In this document: positions 8,036-14,794 of the stretch, one piece after another | How the letters are laid out: every line of letters begins with the position of its first letter | Position numbering within the stretch: the first letter of the stretch is position 1 | From: a virus | Length of the DNA stretch: 47,007 bases | Reading direction: 5' to 3' (one strand) | Virus record (IMG/VR): IMGVR_UViG_3300022745_000049 | Coordinates: 1-47,007 of that record | Notes under the pieces: generated by a model | What the model saw: only the letters and a program-made list of their open reading frames with translations | The model's database searches: none | Told to the model about the DNA's origin: nothing | Program-made: the position numbers and the translations under genes

Positions 8036-8728
8036 ATGAACAAAGTTAAGATTTCTCCTGAATTCCAACAATTCTTCGGTCAAAACTCCCAAGTCGTTGA
8101 GGACGTTAAGAAAGAAGAATCTCGATCCAACAACGTACCAGTTCCAATCGGAGTTTCTGGTGTTTGTTTGATCACCGGATTCATGATGGGTCAAACTCCC
8201 AAGAAAACGAATGAAGATGGGACGACAAAAGAAGGCAGTCCGTTCTGCCAGATCGAACTGACCATCATCGAACATCCAGAACATCAAGGAAAAATCTTGA
8301 AGAAAACTTGGTGGTTGAACCCAACTGCCAAGCAAACCGTCAAGGATAAATTCCAACGAATGTTCGACGATTTCGAACGTTTGGGTTGGCCTCGTGAAAA
8401 GCGTCTGTCACTTCGTCAACCTGACGAAATCGGTTCGTTCTTCTTGGAAGCACAAGCAACTTATCGTTTCGAAGTTGTTTACGATGCCTACGCAGGTCTC
8501 GACGACAACAAGAGTATCCGTCTTGTGCAAACAGCAGGACAACTCCCTGAGAACGATTCGGTCGTCCCAGGAAATACAGCAGCACCTGCTCCTGAGAAGA
8601 AACTCGTTGTTTGGAACGAGCAAAAATGGTTCCTAGAAGAAGATTTCGGTACGAAACTTCAATTGACCAACTGCGAAAATCCTTCTATCACGAAGATCGC
8701 ACCTAAAGACGACTGCCAAATTCTCTAG
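8036..8728 (+). CDS. DUF669-like probable single-stranded DNA-binding protein
   Basis: A 230-aa protein next to the Sak4-like ATPase. Residues about 38-120 hold an OB-like beta region (VCLITGFMMGQTPKK, QIELTIIEHPEHQGKILKKT, WWLNP), followed by a helical stretch and an acidic, Pro/Ala-rich linker. This layout resembles DUF669-type proteins that serve as SSBs for Sak4-like recombinases. The assignment rests on context plus overall shape, not on a strict motif. The leader (7973-8035) holds a short AAACC/GGTTT hairpin followed by T residues, and the gene ends 22 bases before a strong terminator. Confidence 0.6.
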   Translation: MNKVKISPEFQQFFGQNSQVVEDVKKEESRSNNVPVPIGVSGVCLITGFMMGQTPKKTNEDGTTKEGSPFCQIELTIIEHPEHQGKILKKTWWLNPTAKQTVKDKFQRMFDDFERLGWPREKRLSLRQPDEIGSFFLEAQATYRFEVVYDAYAGLDDNKSIRLVQTAGQLPENDSVVPGNTAAPAPEKKLVVWNEQKWFLEEDFGTKLQLTNCENPSITKIAPKDDCQIL

Positions 8729-8750
8729 TCGTCAATTTGTCAACTTTACT

Positions 8751-8774
8751 AACCCTCACTTCGGTGAGGGTTTT
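8751..8774 (+). terminator. Rho-independent terminator with TTCG loop
   Basis: A perfect nine-base stem, AACCCTCAC and GTGAGGGTT, closes on a TTCG tetraloop and runs into TTTT. It ends the helicase-to-SSB transcription unit. Confidence 0.9.
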
Positions 8775-8842
8775 CACGGAGGTAATTATGAAGTAACAAG
8801 TTAGTACGGAAAAGTATAGAGAAAAGTTTGAAAGAGTTTCAG

Positions 8843-8860
8843 TTCACAGTTTAAAGAGAG
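8843..8860 (+). promoter_or_regulatory. Shared leader element TTCACAGTTTAAAGAGAG
   Basis: This 18-base sequence lies just before the CAP-domain gene and is nearly repeated at 30904-30920 before the decoration-protein gene (TTCACACTTTAAGAGAG). A shorter relative, TTTAAAGAAAG, precedes the first gene at 162. The GAGAG part can act as ribosome binding site, and the upstream half may be promoter or an mRNA-stabilising leader. Confidence 0.4.
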
Positions 8861-8866
8861 ATCAAT

Positions 8867-9370
8867 ATGATTCAGAAAACCATTCTTGCCATCGTGGCAT
8901 TCTTTTTGTTGATTCCACAGGTTCAAGCACAATCTTGTTCAGGAACACGATCAACTCCAGTTCGCAACGTACTTCGTGGTGTGGCCAGAGTAGCTGTTGC
9001 TCCTGCAAAGTTTGTCGCAACCCACAAGCCTGTAAGATCAACTCTTGCCAAGCTCGTCCGACCAGCTTCTACTTGTAGTGGAACTTCGGCAGCAGCAACA
9101 ACTTGCCCTTGTGGTTGTCACTCCTCCCCAGCAAGTGGAGCCGCAGTTGCAGATACAAAAGGTGCATATCATTATGCAGCATACCTTGATTCGACAGGAA
9201 GTTTTGCTCACGACCAAAATTACGTCGGAGTAGAAAATCTTTATCGATCACAAGGTGTAGCAACTCCGGAACAAGCTGTTCAATATTGGCAAACAAGTGC
9301 CGGACATCGACAAAATCTTCCGTACATCACAACAATCAAGTGTGTAAACGGTACTTGCGTCGGTCGTTAA
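8867..9370 (+). CDS. Secreted CAP-domain (SCP/PR-1-like) protein
   Basis: A 167-aa exported protein. A signal peptide (MIQKTILAIVAFFLLIPQV, cleavage probably after AQA near residue 22) is followed by a basic linker, a Cys-rich stretch (CPCGC) and a CAP core: SFAHDQNYVGVENLYRSQG, TPEQAVQYW, then TSAGHRQNL. The pattern His, Glu, W-x3-S-x-GHR matches the CAP family, although the core is short and lacks the first alpha helices. CAP proteins are extracellular or envelope-associated and of varied function. A phage-encoded exported copy is uncommon and may modify the host surface. It forms its own unit between a terminator and the tRNA-like gene. Confidence 0.75.
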   Translation: MIQKTILAIVAFFLLIPQVQAQSCSGTRSTPVRNVLRGVARVAVAPAKFVATHKPVRSTLAKLVRPASTCSGTSAAATTCPCGCHSSPASGAAVADTKGAYHYAAYLDSTGSFAHDQNYVGVENLYRSQGVATPEQAVQYWQTSAGHRQNLPYITTIKCVNGTCVGR

Positions 9371-9376
9371 CTCTTT

Positions 9377-9419
9377 AGTCTTAAACTAGGATTCCATACC
9401 GCTGGATTTGTTTAAGACT
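9377..9419 (+). ncRNA. Ten-base-pair hairpin ahead of the tRNA-like gene
   Basis: AGTCTTAAAC (9377-9386) pairs perfectly with GTTTAAGACT (9410-9419). The 23-base loop holds a possible inner TCC/GGA pairing. No U tract follows, so a plain terminator is unlikely. It lies 22 bases upstream of the tRNA-like sequence and could be part of the same transcript. Confidence 0.45.
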
Positions 9420-9441
9420 CTCAACAAAATTATATAGTGGT

Positions 9442-9501
9442 AAAGCCGTTAGTTTAATATTGGTAAAATCTATGATGTGGGTTCGAATCCCTCACGGCTT
9501 T
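9442..9501 (+). tRNA. tRNA-like gene lacking the anticodon arm
   Basis: Eight-base arms AAAGCCGT and ACGGCTTT form an acceptor-like stem. Inside are a D-arm (GTTT, loop with TTGGTA, AAAT) and a canonical T-arm (GTGGG, TTCGAAT, CCCTC, with one mismatch). Between the D-arm and the T-arm only a few bases remain (CTATGAT), so no anticodon stem-loop can form: the unit is 60 bases long instead of about 72. The retained D-arm and T-arm resemble bacterial tRNA-Gly. No CCA is encoded. It could be a decayed tRNA, a processed tRNA mimic, or an attachment-site relic; its flanks and stem are intact. Confidence 0.6.
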
Positions 9502-9523
9502 CTGTTCAACAAAGGAGAATACC

Positions 9524-9835
9524 ATGAACAAATTTTCGTTACGTTTTTCTTCTCGTAACTCGCTGCATGTGTTTGCAGTTCATTGTTTTACTCGAAATAA
9601 CTTGAAACTTCGACGTTGTTGGGGATCAGGTTCAAACCCAAATGTATATGAATTGTCTATGGTACAATTTATCAATCGAACAGCAACTTTACAAGTTGTG
9701 TTAAACTACAAAATAAAAGAAGTTGTAATTCTTTACTCAAACAACCGTCAACGTAAGAATTTTCTTGAACTCCAACAAGTATTGACATCAATCCATGGAA
9801 AAGAAACCTCTAGTCTCCGTAAAGAAAACTTGTAA
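9524..9835 (+). CDS. Hypothetical protein, 103 aa
   Basis: I do not recognise this protein. It is basic, with beta-like stretches (TLQVVLNYKIKEVVILY) and a CW near residue 32. AAAGGAGAATACC gives one of the best ribosome binding sites of the window at 8 bases from the ATG. It directly follows the tRNA-like gene, and its end overlaps the next gene by 41 bases. Confidence 0.65.
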   Translation: MNKFSLRFSSRNSLHVFAVHCFTRNNLKLRRCWGSGSNPNVYELSMVQFINRTATLQVVLNYKIKEVVILYSNNRQRKNFLELQQVLTSIHGKETSSLRKENL

Positions 9836-10016
9836 AGACTGCAAGAAAGAATTTCATTTTCAATTTACTCCTGAACAAATTGAAGATTATTACAATCGAG
9901 AACCAGTTCAAGTTTGTTTTCCTGAGCTTTCAGCAGACGAACGAGAACTATTTACATCACTAGGAATTTGCGGTGCTTGTTTTGACAAACTTTTTGAAGG
10001 AATGGACGATGATTGA
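9795..10016 (+). CDS. Small zinc-ribbon protein, 73 aa
   Basis: Two CxxC knuckles, CKDCKKEF near the N-terminus and CGACFDKL near the C-terminus, suggest a zinc-binding fold. Between them is a helical segment, FTPEQIEDYY. Such tiny zinc proteins are common in phage accessory blocks; the partner is unknown. It overlaps the genes on both sides, and the stop TGA sits inside the next start region (ATGATTGA). Confidence 0.65.
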   Translation: MEKKPLVSVKKTCKDCKKEFHFQFTPEQIEDYYNREPVQVCFPELSADERELFTSLGICGACFDKLFEGMDDD

Positions 10017-10260
10017 CATTTTCTGTCTAACTTTTTTCATGATAGTAGCACTCGGACTACTATTACAAATTGTAAGTAAACGTACCTATCTCATGGTCTT
10101 TCACGTTAATGGACGTTACATTAACGTAACCAAAACAACAAGACTTCCTCTTAGTTACGGAATGATCGAAAATGCCGTTAAAGCGATCCAAGAAGAAGGG
10201 TTCCAAAACCCGATCCTCATTAACATCAAAAGAATCCCAGGCAAACCCAAAGGAGTGTAA
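10009..10260 (+). CDS. Hypothetical membrane-anchored protein, 83 aa
   Basis: An N-terminal transmembrane helix (CLTFFMIVALGLLLQIV) is followed by a soluble part with TYLMVFHVNGRYINVT and a basic C-terminus. I chose the ATG at 10009, which overlaps the previous stop, rather than the upstream in-frame start at 9973. Function unknown. Confidence 0.55.
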   Translation: MIDIFCLTFFMIVALGLLLQIVSKRTYLMVFHVNGRYINVTKTTRLPLSYGMIENAVKAIQEEGFQNPILINIKRIPGKPKGV

Positions 10261-10351
10261 GTGCGGTTCTCTCCCCAGAGTAGTGCACGGCTGGTACTTC
10301 TGCTATCGTTGTTTAAAATTTACAGGTCAACAATGGAAATCTCGCTCATAG
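10172..10351 (+). CDS. Possible small Zn-ribbon protein, 59 aa
   Basis: A reading frame of 59 codons overlaps the end of the previous gene. It starts MPLKRSKKKGSK with a basic, probably disordered tail, then has CKCGSLPRVVHGWYFCYRCL, which looks like a C-x-C/C-x2-C zinc ribbon. Pro, Gly, Trp and Cys fall where a ribbon would need them, which is hard to obtain by chance. If real, it fills the stretch 10261-10332 that otherwise lacks a gene. The weak start and the overlap keep it uncertain. Confidence 0.45.
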   Translation: MPLKRSKKKGSKTRSSLTSKESQANPKECKCGSLPRVVHGWYFCYRCLKFTGQQWKSRS

Positions 10352-10605
10352 CATTATTTGTTATCAGTTGTGTTTTCTTCTTTCAATCTGAAAGATACAG
10401 ACAACTTTACCTTAATTTACTTTCTCAAAACCATAGACTCAAACTAGAGAATATGGAATTGGAATACAAAACTCGAAAATTCCTTGATCATTGTGATGAT
10501 CAAGAATGCGTAACTTGTTCTCGGATCATATGTCCATACAATGATCCTTTACACTTTCATCACGACGGATGTCCCTCATGCGTATTTACATCGCAGGCCC
10601 AATGA
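10333..10605 (+). CDS. Membrane protein with coiled coil and Cys-rich end, 90 aa
   Basis: An N-terminal membrane helix (ISLIALFVISCVFFF), then a probable coiled coil (YRQLYLNLLSQNHRLKLENM), then a Cys/His cluster (CDDQECVTCSRIICPYND, HFHHDGCPSC) that may bind metal. The architecture recalls small phage spanin-like or membrane-tethered proteins, but no family is recognised. An in-frame GTG at 10261 with AAAGGAG upstream would add 24 residues; I prefer the ATG at 10333 because it starts at the membrane helix. Its end overlaps the DUF4406 gene. Confidence 0.55.
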   Translation: MEISLIALFVISCVFFFQSERYRQLYLNLLSQNHRLKLENMELEYKTRKFLDHCDDQECVTCSRIICPYNDPLHFHHDGCPSCVFTSQAQ

Positions 10606-10880
10606 CCGGAAGAGTTGATCTTAACATTGAAGAATTTCACAATGCAAAAGATCATCTTGAAAAACAATTCGGTCCAAACGTTGAGATTCTGATCCCTCAT
10701 TATTTCGGTACAATCGACAAAGTACCAATGATCGACATTATTCGTTTCGATCTTATGGTCGTTACAACTGTCGATTGTGTTTACATGCTCAAAGGTTGGG
10801 AAAACTCAAAAGGTGCCTCAACAGAACACGCAGTTGCTACTTGGTGTGGAAAACGTATCGTCTATCAATCATCTAACTAA
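10578..10880 (+). CDS. DUF4406 protein (nucleoside 2-deoxyribosyltransferase-like)
   Basis: A 100-aa protein opening MRIYIAGPMTG, the signature of DUF4406, a relative of nucleoside 2-deoxyribosyltransferases. Further landmarks are the central DLMVVTTVDCVYMLKGWENS and KGASTEHAVATWCGKRIVY, where Glu/His contribute to the nucleotide site. Family members are common in phage nucleotide-metabolism blocks, and ThyX follows 9 bases downstream. An ATG three codons upstream (10569) is also possible. The real substrate is unknown. Confidence 0.85.
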   Translation: MRIYIAGPMTGRVDLNIEEFHNAKDHLEKQFGPNVEILIPHYFGTIDKVPMIDIIRFDLMVVTTVDCVYMLKGWENSKGASTEHAVATWCGKRIVYQSSN

Positions 10881-10889
10881 GGAAATACA

Positions 10890-11846
10890 ATGACTCATCC
10901 ACTCACCTGGAAAAAATACTACCCACTCTCTGACAAGAACGCATTCATTTGCTTAGTAGATCATATGGGAGACGATTCTTCCATAGTCCAAGCAGCAAGA
11001 GTCTCTTACGGTAAAGACGAACAAAAAGAAGAACACAAAGAAAAGAACGGAAGAAGCGTACCATGCGTACCCTTTCTTCCTGAAAAAGATCGACAACTAA
11101 TCCGCTATCTCATGAACCATTCTCACACCACACCTTTCGAAATGGTTGAAATTAAGTTCATGGTTCAAGTTCCAATGGATTGCTGGAGACAATGGATTCG
11201 TCACCGTACTGCTAATGTCAACGAATATTCAACTCGTTACACAGAAGCAATCGATGCCATGCAGACCACTTCCCCAGAAGAATGGAGGCTACAAGCTACA
11301 GACAACAAGCAAGGTAGTGATGGATATTTAGATAAGCAATTAGGATACCTAATTACAGTAGAAGAAGCAGAAGACTTGATTCAATTCATGCCAAAAATGG
11401 AATACTTATCAAGCACCGATGGAGGATTTGTCTTAAGTAGAGAAGAATCTCTATTCCATAAAGCTGCTCGTAAAGTTTATGAGCTTCGTCTCAAATTTGG
11501 AATAGCAAAAGAACAAGCTCGTAAAGACTTACCTCTTTCAACTTACACTCGTGCTTACTGGAAGTGCGATCTACACAACATTTTCAACTTCCTTCGACTT
11601 CGCATGGATTCTCCTGCTCAGCTAGAGATTCGTTCATTCGCAAACTGTATGTTTGAAATTGTCAAACAATTATTTCCAGTATCGTGTGAAGCATTCGAAG
11701 ATTACGTTCTTCATGCAAAGAAGTTCTCACGAATGGAAATGGAAATGATTCGAGGTTTACTAACAACAAATAAACCTCACAGCAATTTTAAGCATAAAGA
11801 AATGACTGATCGAGAATGGAAAGAATTTTTGGCTAAACTATCGTGA
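10890..11846 (+). CDS. thyX: Flavin-dependent thymidylate synthase ThyX
   Basis: Makes dTMP from dUMP with methylene-tetrahydrofolate, FAD and NADPH. The family motif RHRxxSxNExSxRY appears as RHRTANVNEYSTRY (about residues 107-120), with Ala replacing the first Ser of the consensus. FLRLRMDSPAQLEIRSFA near the C-terminus is the second conserved block. At 318 aa it is longer than typical bacterial ThyX (about 220-260), through an insertion around residues 125-180 and a C-terminal extension. TAAGGAAATACA precedes the ATG. The stop overlaps the next gene. Confidence 0.95.
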   Translation: MTHPLTWKKYYPLSDKNAFICLVDHMGDDSSIVQAARVSYGKDEQKEEHKEKNGRSVPCVPFLPEKDRQLIRYLMNHSHTTPFEMVEIKFMVQVPMDCWRQWIRHRTANVNEYSTRYTEAIDAMQTTSPEEWRLQATDNKQGSDGYLDKQLGYLITVEEAEDLIQFMPKMEYLSSTDGGFVLSREESLFHKAARKVYELRLKFGIAKEQARKDLPLSTYTRAYWKCDLHNIFNFLRLRMDSPAQLEIRSFANCMFEIVKQLFPVSCEAFEDYVLHAKKFSRMEMEMIRGLLTTNKPHSNFKHKEMTDREWKEFLAKLS

Positions 11847-12028
11847 AACCATACCAAATTAAAGCTCTCGCCAAAGATTTATTTCAACAAATCTTAGTTG
11901 AAAACTTTGGACCGTATATCACAGACGACGAACTTACCGTAATTGCTGAACGAACAATACGAGCAGCAATTCTTTTTAATGAAGTTTGTGAACAAGAACT
12001 ACCACAAAGAGAACAAAATGAGGAATAG
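11843..12028 (+). CDS. Hypothetical protein, 61 aa
   Basis: A small helical protein (LAKDLFQQILVENFGPYI, then ELTVIAERTIRAAILF) with a charged tail. Its start overlaps the ThyX stop. No family is recognised. Confidence 0.55.
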   Translation: MKPYQIKALAKDLFQQILVENFGPYITDDELTVIAERTIRAAILFNEVCEQELPQREQNEE

Positions 12029-12034
12029 ATTCTC

Positions 12035-12349
12035 ATGAAAGCAAAATTCAGTCACGTTATGAACGATCCTGATACAGGAATAACTTTCTTGTATTTTGAA
12101 GGTGGTACAATTCAATCTTTAAACGACGAAGATCACGATGTTGATTTTGAGTCTGAATTCTGTATTCACCTTGACTCTCAAGATCATAAAAAGTTAGAAG
12201 CAAGATTAAGGAAAGAACCTTATGATTGCACAATTTTCAACAAAGAAGAAATGAAACTAATAAGTGATTTCTTCGTTACTGAACTAACAGAAAAACCTGA
12301 GTCAATGACCGAAGAAGAATGGAAAACATTTTTGGACAAACTAATATGA
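12035..12349 (+). CDS. Hypothetical acidic protein, 104 aa
   Basis: Unrecognised and strongly acidic (DEDHDVDFESEFCIHLD). It ends TEEEWKTFLDKLI, which closely resembles the end of the ThyX gene (DREWKEFLAKLS), perhaps by duplication of a short coding end. The stop overlaps the next ATG (ATGA). Confidence 0.55.
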   Translation: MKAKFSHVMNDPDTGITFLYFEGGTIQSLNDEDHDVDFESEFCIHLDSQDHKKLEARLRKEPYDCTIFNKEEMKLISDFFVTELTEKPESMTEEEWKTFLDKLI

Positions 12350-12534
12350 AAGTTTCAGATTTAATAGCTATTCTTGAGAAAGCTAATCAAGATTACGACG
12401 TAAAAATTGTTGCAAGTTATACATCAATAACAATCAACGAAGTAATCTTGAACGACGGATCGGACAATGTTTTAGTAGGTTACGACATACCTCCTGAAAT
12501 GCATGGATTAGACTACAAATATGAGGATGAATGA
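12346..12534 (+). CDS. Hypothetical protein, 62 aa
   Basis: Begins MKVSDLIAILEKANQDYDVK, a pattern common in small phage proteins of unknown role, where SDLIxxLxxxxxD is followed by strand VKIVASYTSITINEVIL. I chose the ATG at 12346 because it overlaps the previous stop. It ends within four bases of the next gene. Confidence 0.55.
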   Translation: MKVSDLIAILEKANQDYDVKIVASYTSITINEVILNDGSDNVLVGYDIPPEMHGLDYKYEDE

Positions 12535-12779
12535 TGATTTGTGATCTTTGTGGACTAAACGAAAATTACTGTAATTGTTTCAATAATGAAGAACGACTTA
12601 AAATCTTCAAACCTGATCCTGAAACAGCTTACGACAAATCAGTCGACATAATTTCCGAAATCATTCTTCAAATTACAAGTGGAATGATGGAACACGAAAT
12701 TGCAAAACATAATGCAAAAGCATTACTATCTCGTCTTGCATCAAACAATATCATCGTAAAGTTTGCAAATGAAAAATAG
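12531..12779 (+). CDS. Hypothetical Cys-containing protein, 82 aa
   Basis: The N-terminus carries CDLCGLNENYCNC, a likely metal-binding knuckle, followed by two helices (DIISEIILQI, IAKHNAKALLSRLA). Two adjacent ATG codons (12531, 12534) could serve as start. Unknown function. Confidence 0.55.
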   Translation: MMICDLCGLNENYCNCFNNEERLKIFKPDPETAYDKSVDIISEIILQITSGMMEHEIAKHNAKALLSRLASNNIIVKFANEK

Positions 12780-12798
12780 AAAGTTATGGAGACAGAGA

Positions 12799-13029
12799 AT
12801 GAGTAACTTTTACAACTCACATACTCTTGAAGAACTTGACAAAATGCACCCGTGTCAACGACACAACATGTGTGGTTCCCTAGACTTAGGACCATGCGGT
12901 CTTTGTTACGGAAGAGGATGGGTTGAAGAAATGTTTGGAAATGGATTTGAATGTCCAAATCAGAAACAAAACGAAGAAGCATATCAAGAGTGGAGAAGAA
13001 AACATCTTGAAAACTTGGACGTACAATAA
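12799..13029 (+). CDS. Hypothetical Cys-rich protein, 76 aa
   Basis: Five Cys in the order CQRHNMC, CGLCYGRGW and ECPN suggest a zinc-binding fold similar to DnaJ-type CxxCxGxG fragments (CGLCYGRG). ATGGAGACAGAG precedes the ATG at 12799; an in-frame start upstream at 12763 is less likely. The last 89 bases overlap the next frame. Confidence 0.55.
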   Translation: MSNFYNSHTLEELDKMHPCQRHNMCGSLDLGPCGLCYGRGWVEEMFGNGFECPNQKQNEEAYQEWRRKHLENLDVQ

Positions 13030-13183
13030 ACAAGGTGTTTATGCAGTAGTCTCAAGTGATTGTATTGAACTCGCAATCAAACAATTACTTTCTGTGGGAA
13101 TTAAAGCTAAACCAGAGGATTTAGTTCCCCTCCCAGTAAATCACAGGTACGTTCGTCGTCTTGACAAAAAGGAAGAATCATGA
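12941..13183 (+). CDS. Hypothetical protein, 80 aa
   Basis: The informative part is GVYAVVSSDCIELAIKQLLS followed by VGIKAKPEDLVPLPVNHRYV, which looks like a compact alpha/beta protein. No start codon is available after the end of the previous gene, so the ATG at 12941 (89-base overlap) or a TTG at 12923 must be used. The overlapping N-terminus is basic and may be unstructured. Function unknown. Confidence 0.45.
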   Translation: MDLNVQIRNKTKKHIKSGEENILKTWTYNKQGVYAVVSSDCIELAIKQLLSVGIKAKPEDLVPLPVNHRYVRRLDKKEES

Positions 13184-13257
13184 CAGGACCAAAAGACCCA
13201 AATAGTCTCACAAGTTGGTTGTGGTATTTGTTCAAAACTTTGATATTGAGAAAATAA
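13180..13257 (+). CDS. Possible micropeptide, 25 aa
   Basis: MTGPKDPNSLTSW is followed by a short hydrophobic stretch (LWYLFKTLIL). AAAAGGAAGAATC upstream is a good ribosome binding site, its ATG overlaps the previous stop, and its own stop overlaps the next ATG (TAATG). The gene-like spacing is the only evidence. Confidence 0.35.
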   Translation: MTGPKDPNSLTSWLWYLFKTLILRK

Positions 13258-13493
13258 TGCCTCGTAAAAAGAAATCGTCTCGTAGAGGTCGAATGGCAAA
13301 AAGAATGATTCAAATTCTTGATTTAATCATTCTAAACTATGACGGTCCATTTCGACTTCATCAATTACATGAAAAACTTTGTGAAAAAGGTTTCAAGTGT
13401 TCACAAAGAACAGTCCGTAGAGATTTAAAATCTTTAGAAGAAAACAATCTCATTCGTCACGAGAAAAATAAAGCAAAGTGGATCAAACTATGA
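13257..13493 (+). CDS. Winged-helix transcriptional regulator, 78 aa
   Basis: After a basic N-terminus (PRKKKSSRRGRMAKR) comes a DeoR/HTH_11-like winged helix: ILDLIILNYDGPFRLHQLHE, then FKCSQRTVRRDLKSLEENNL with SQRTVRRDL as recognition helix, and the wing IRHEKNKAKWIKL. No ligand domain is present, so it is likely a small DNA-binding switch. The ATG at 13257 overlaps the micropeptide stop. Confidence 0.7.
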   Translation: MPRKKKSSRRGRMAKRMIQILDLIILNYDGPFRLHQLHEKLCEKGFKCSQRTVRRDLKSLEENNLIRHEKNKAKWIKL

Positions 13494-13867
13494 CCAAACT
13501 AACCCCGCAAGAAGCGTTTGAGCATGTAAAGGCGTTGTGGCCTGATACGGTATCAATCAGGTTACACAATCACGGAAACACTTTGTTGATTGATAACCAA
13601 TCGTTGCTGATGCACCTTGAATTGAAATTCGACTGGCCTCCAGGCATTACCGAGTGGCCTCCTCAACCAAAATGGGAAGAACCTGTCTTACCTGATGATT
13701 GGGGAAAGTTATGTGAACTATCACATGACAGTATTACTTGGCAAACTGAAAAACTGGCAGGATTTACAAAATTAAATGATAGGGACGAAAGACTATGGCG
13801 TAATACGGAAGGTAGATGGTTTAAGTATTGCCGCATTGACCGCAACAAATATCCAAGAGAATCATGA
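13490..13867 (+). CDS. Hypothetical protein, 125 aa
   Basis: Unrecognised. It is Trp-rich (WPPGITEWPPQPKW; RLWRNTEGRWFKYCR) with a first helix TPQEAFEHVKALWPDTVSI. The start ATG overlaps the regulator stop and the end overlaps the next ATG (ATGA). Its base composition is slightly richer in GC than its neighbours, which may mark a separate origin. Confidence 0.55.
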   Translation: MTKLTPQEAFEHVKALWPDTVSIRLHNHGNTLLIDNQSLLMHLELKFDWPPGITEWPPQPKWEEPVLPDDWGKLCELSHDSITWQTEKLAGFTKLNDRDERLWRNTEGRWFKYCRIDRNKYPRES

Positions 13868-14175
13868 AAACCAACAATTTTTTAGAAAGTTCTCTCTTTG
13901 AAGGTGGTCTTTTTCTTTCTGTTTATACTGTTCATATTGATGATACAATCATGATTTGTCAAGATTTATATACAGTACTAAATGGACGCGTTTGTGAATT
14001 AAAAGGAAATTTACCAACTCCAACTGGTGATAGTTTAAAAGAAATGTATTCTTGTAAACGTATAGGAGAGTACGATAACTCCGTAACTTACACACCACCA
14101 GAAGTAATTATGATGAAAACAAAAACCTTCTTAAAAAGAGTCTCGAAGAATCATGAAAGTAGAAAAGACAGATGA
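13864..14175 (+). CDS. Hypothetical protein, 103 aa
   Basis: Unrecognised; beta-rich N-terminal half (LFLSVYTVHIDDTIMICQDL) and a Lys/Arg-rich tail that overlaps the next gene by 23 bases. Confidence 0.5.
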   Translation: MKTNNFLESSLFEGGLFLSVYTVHIDDTIMICQDLYTVLNGRVCELKGNLPTPTGDSLKEMYSCKRIGEYDNSVTYTPPEVIMMKTKTFLKRVSKNHESRKDR

Positions 14176-14368
14176 AAAAGAGATTTTGCTTGTTGGTCCT
14201 AGATGGCTTAACATAGTCATTGCAACCTCAAAGAAAAATGATATTGGTGAAGATACCGTATTTGTTGGTGATTGCCAAGACGAACTGCATCTAAACAAAG
14301 AAGAGGTTAAAGACTTCATAAAGCATTTGCAAACATGGATCGATACAGGAAGTTTTGAGGTATCTTAA
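14153..14368 (+). CDS. Hypothetical protein, 71 aa
   Basis: Unrecognised; predicted strands (EILLVGPRWLNIVIATS) then an acidic helix (KEEVKDFIKHLQTWID). It overlaps both neighbours; the stop shares a base with the next ATG. Confidence 0.5.
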   Translation: MKVEKTDEKEILLVGPRWLNIVIATSKKNDIGEDTVFVGDCQDELHLNKEEVKDFIKHLQTWIDTGSFEVS

Positions 14369-14598
14369 TGTTGAAACTTGTTCAAAAAGTTGAAGCTTTA
14401 ATATCAATTGATCACGTTGCTACTGGCTGTTGTGTTCGAGAATATCGTAAGTCTAAAAAACTTAAGATAAAAGATGTTGCTCATGTTATGAATTGCACAG
14501 TTACCTATCTTTCTCATTTAGAATTAGGTAGACGAAAATGGAATGAAGAAAGACTTAACAAAGTTGTCAACATAATAGACAGTCTAAGCCATGAGTAA
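14368..14598 (+). CDS. Small XRE-family HTH protein, 76 aa
   Basis: A Cro/CI-type helix-turn-helix occupies residues about 20-65: VREYRKSKKLKIKDVAHVM, then NCTVTYLSHLELGRRKWNEE with TYLSHLELGRRKW as the hallmark recognition region. Its size suits a Cro-like repressor or switch. It is one of two clear small HTH proteins in this block, with the winged-helix protein at 13257. Operators are not identified; the TATCA-N5-TGATA dyads elsewhere are candidates for one of them. Confidence 0.75.
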   Translation: MLKLVQKVEALISIDHVATGCCVREYRKSKKLKIKDVAHVMNCTVTYLSHLELGRRKWNEERLNKVVNIIDSLSHE

Positions 14599-14794
14599 AC
14601 GCGGAACTCATAAGACTAACGGTCATTTTCATGATCCACAACTAAACAAATTTCTTATGAGAAAATATTCTCAAAGAAATCAACAGAGACTCTACGTTTC
14701 AAAGAAATTTCATGGACCCAAACGAACTGTTAAGACGAATCCAAGAAGAAACAGAAATAGACGAACTATGTCAGAACCTCAAGACTTGGCTTGA
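14591..14794 (+). CDS. Hypothetical basic protein, 67 aa
   Basis: Highly basic (KFLMRKYSQRNQQRLYVSKK; NPRRNRNRR), probably nucleic-acid binding or unstructured. ATG overlaps the XRE stop; the last 83 bases overlap the next frame, so the C-terminus may be overprinted. Confidence 0.45.
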   Translation: MSKRGTHKTNGHFHDPQLNKFLMRKYSQRNQQRLYVSKKFHGPKRTVKTNPRRNRNRRTMSEPQDLA

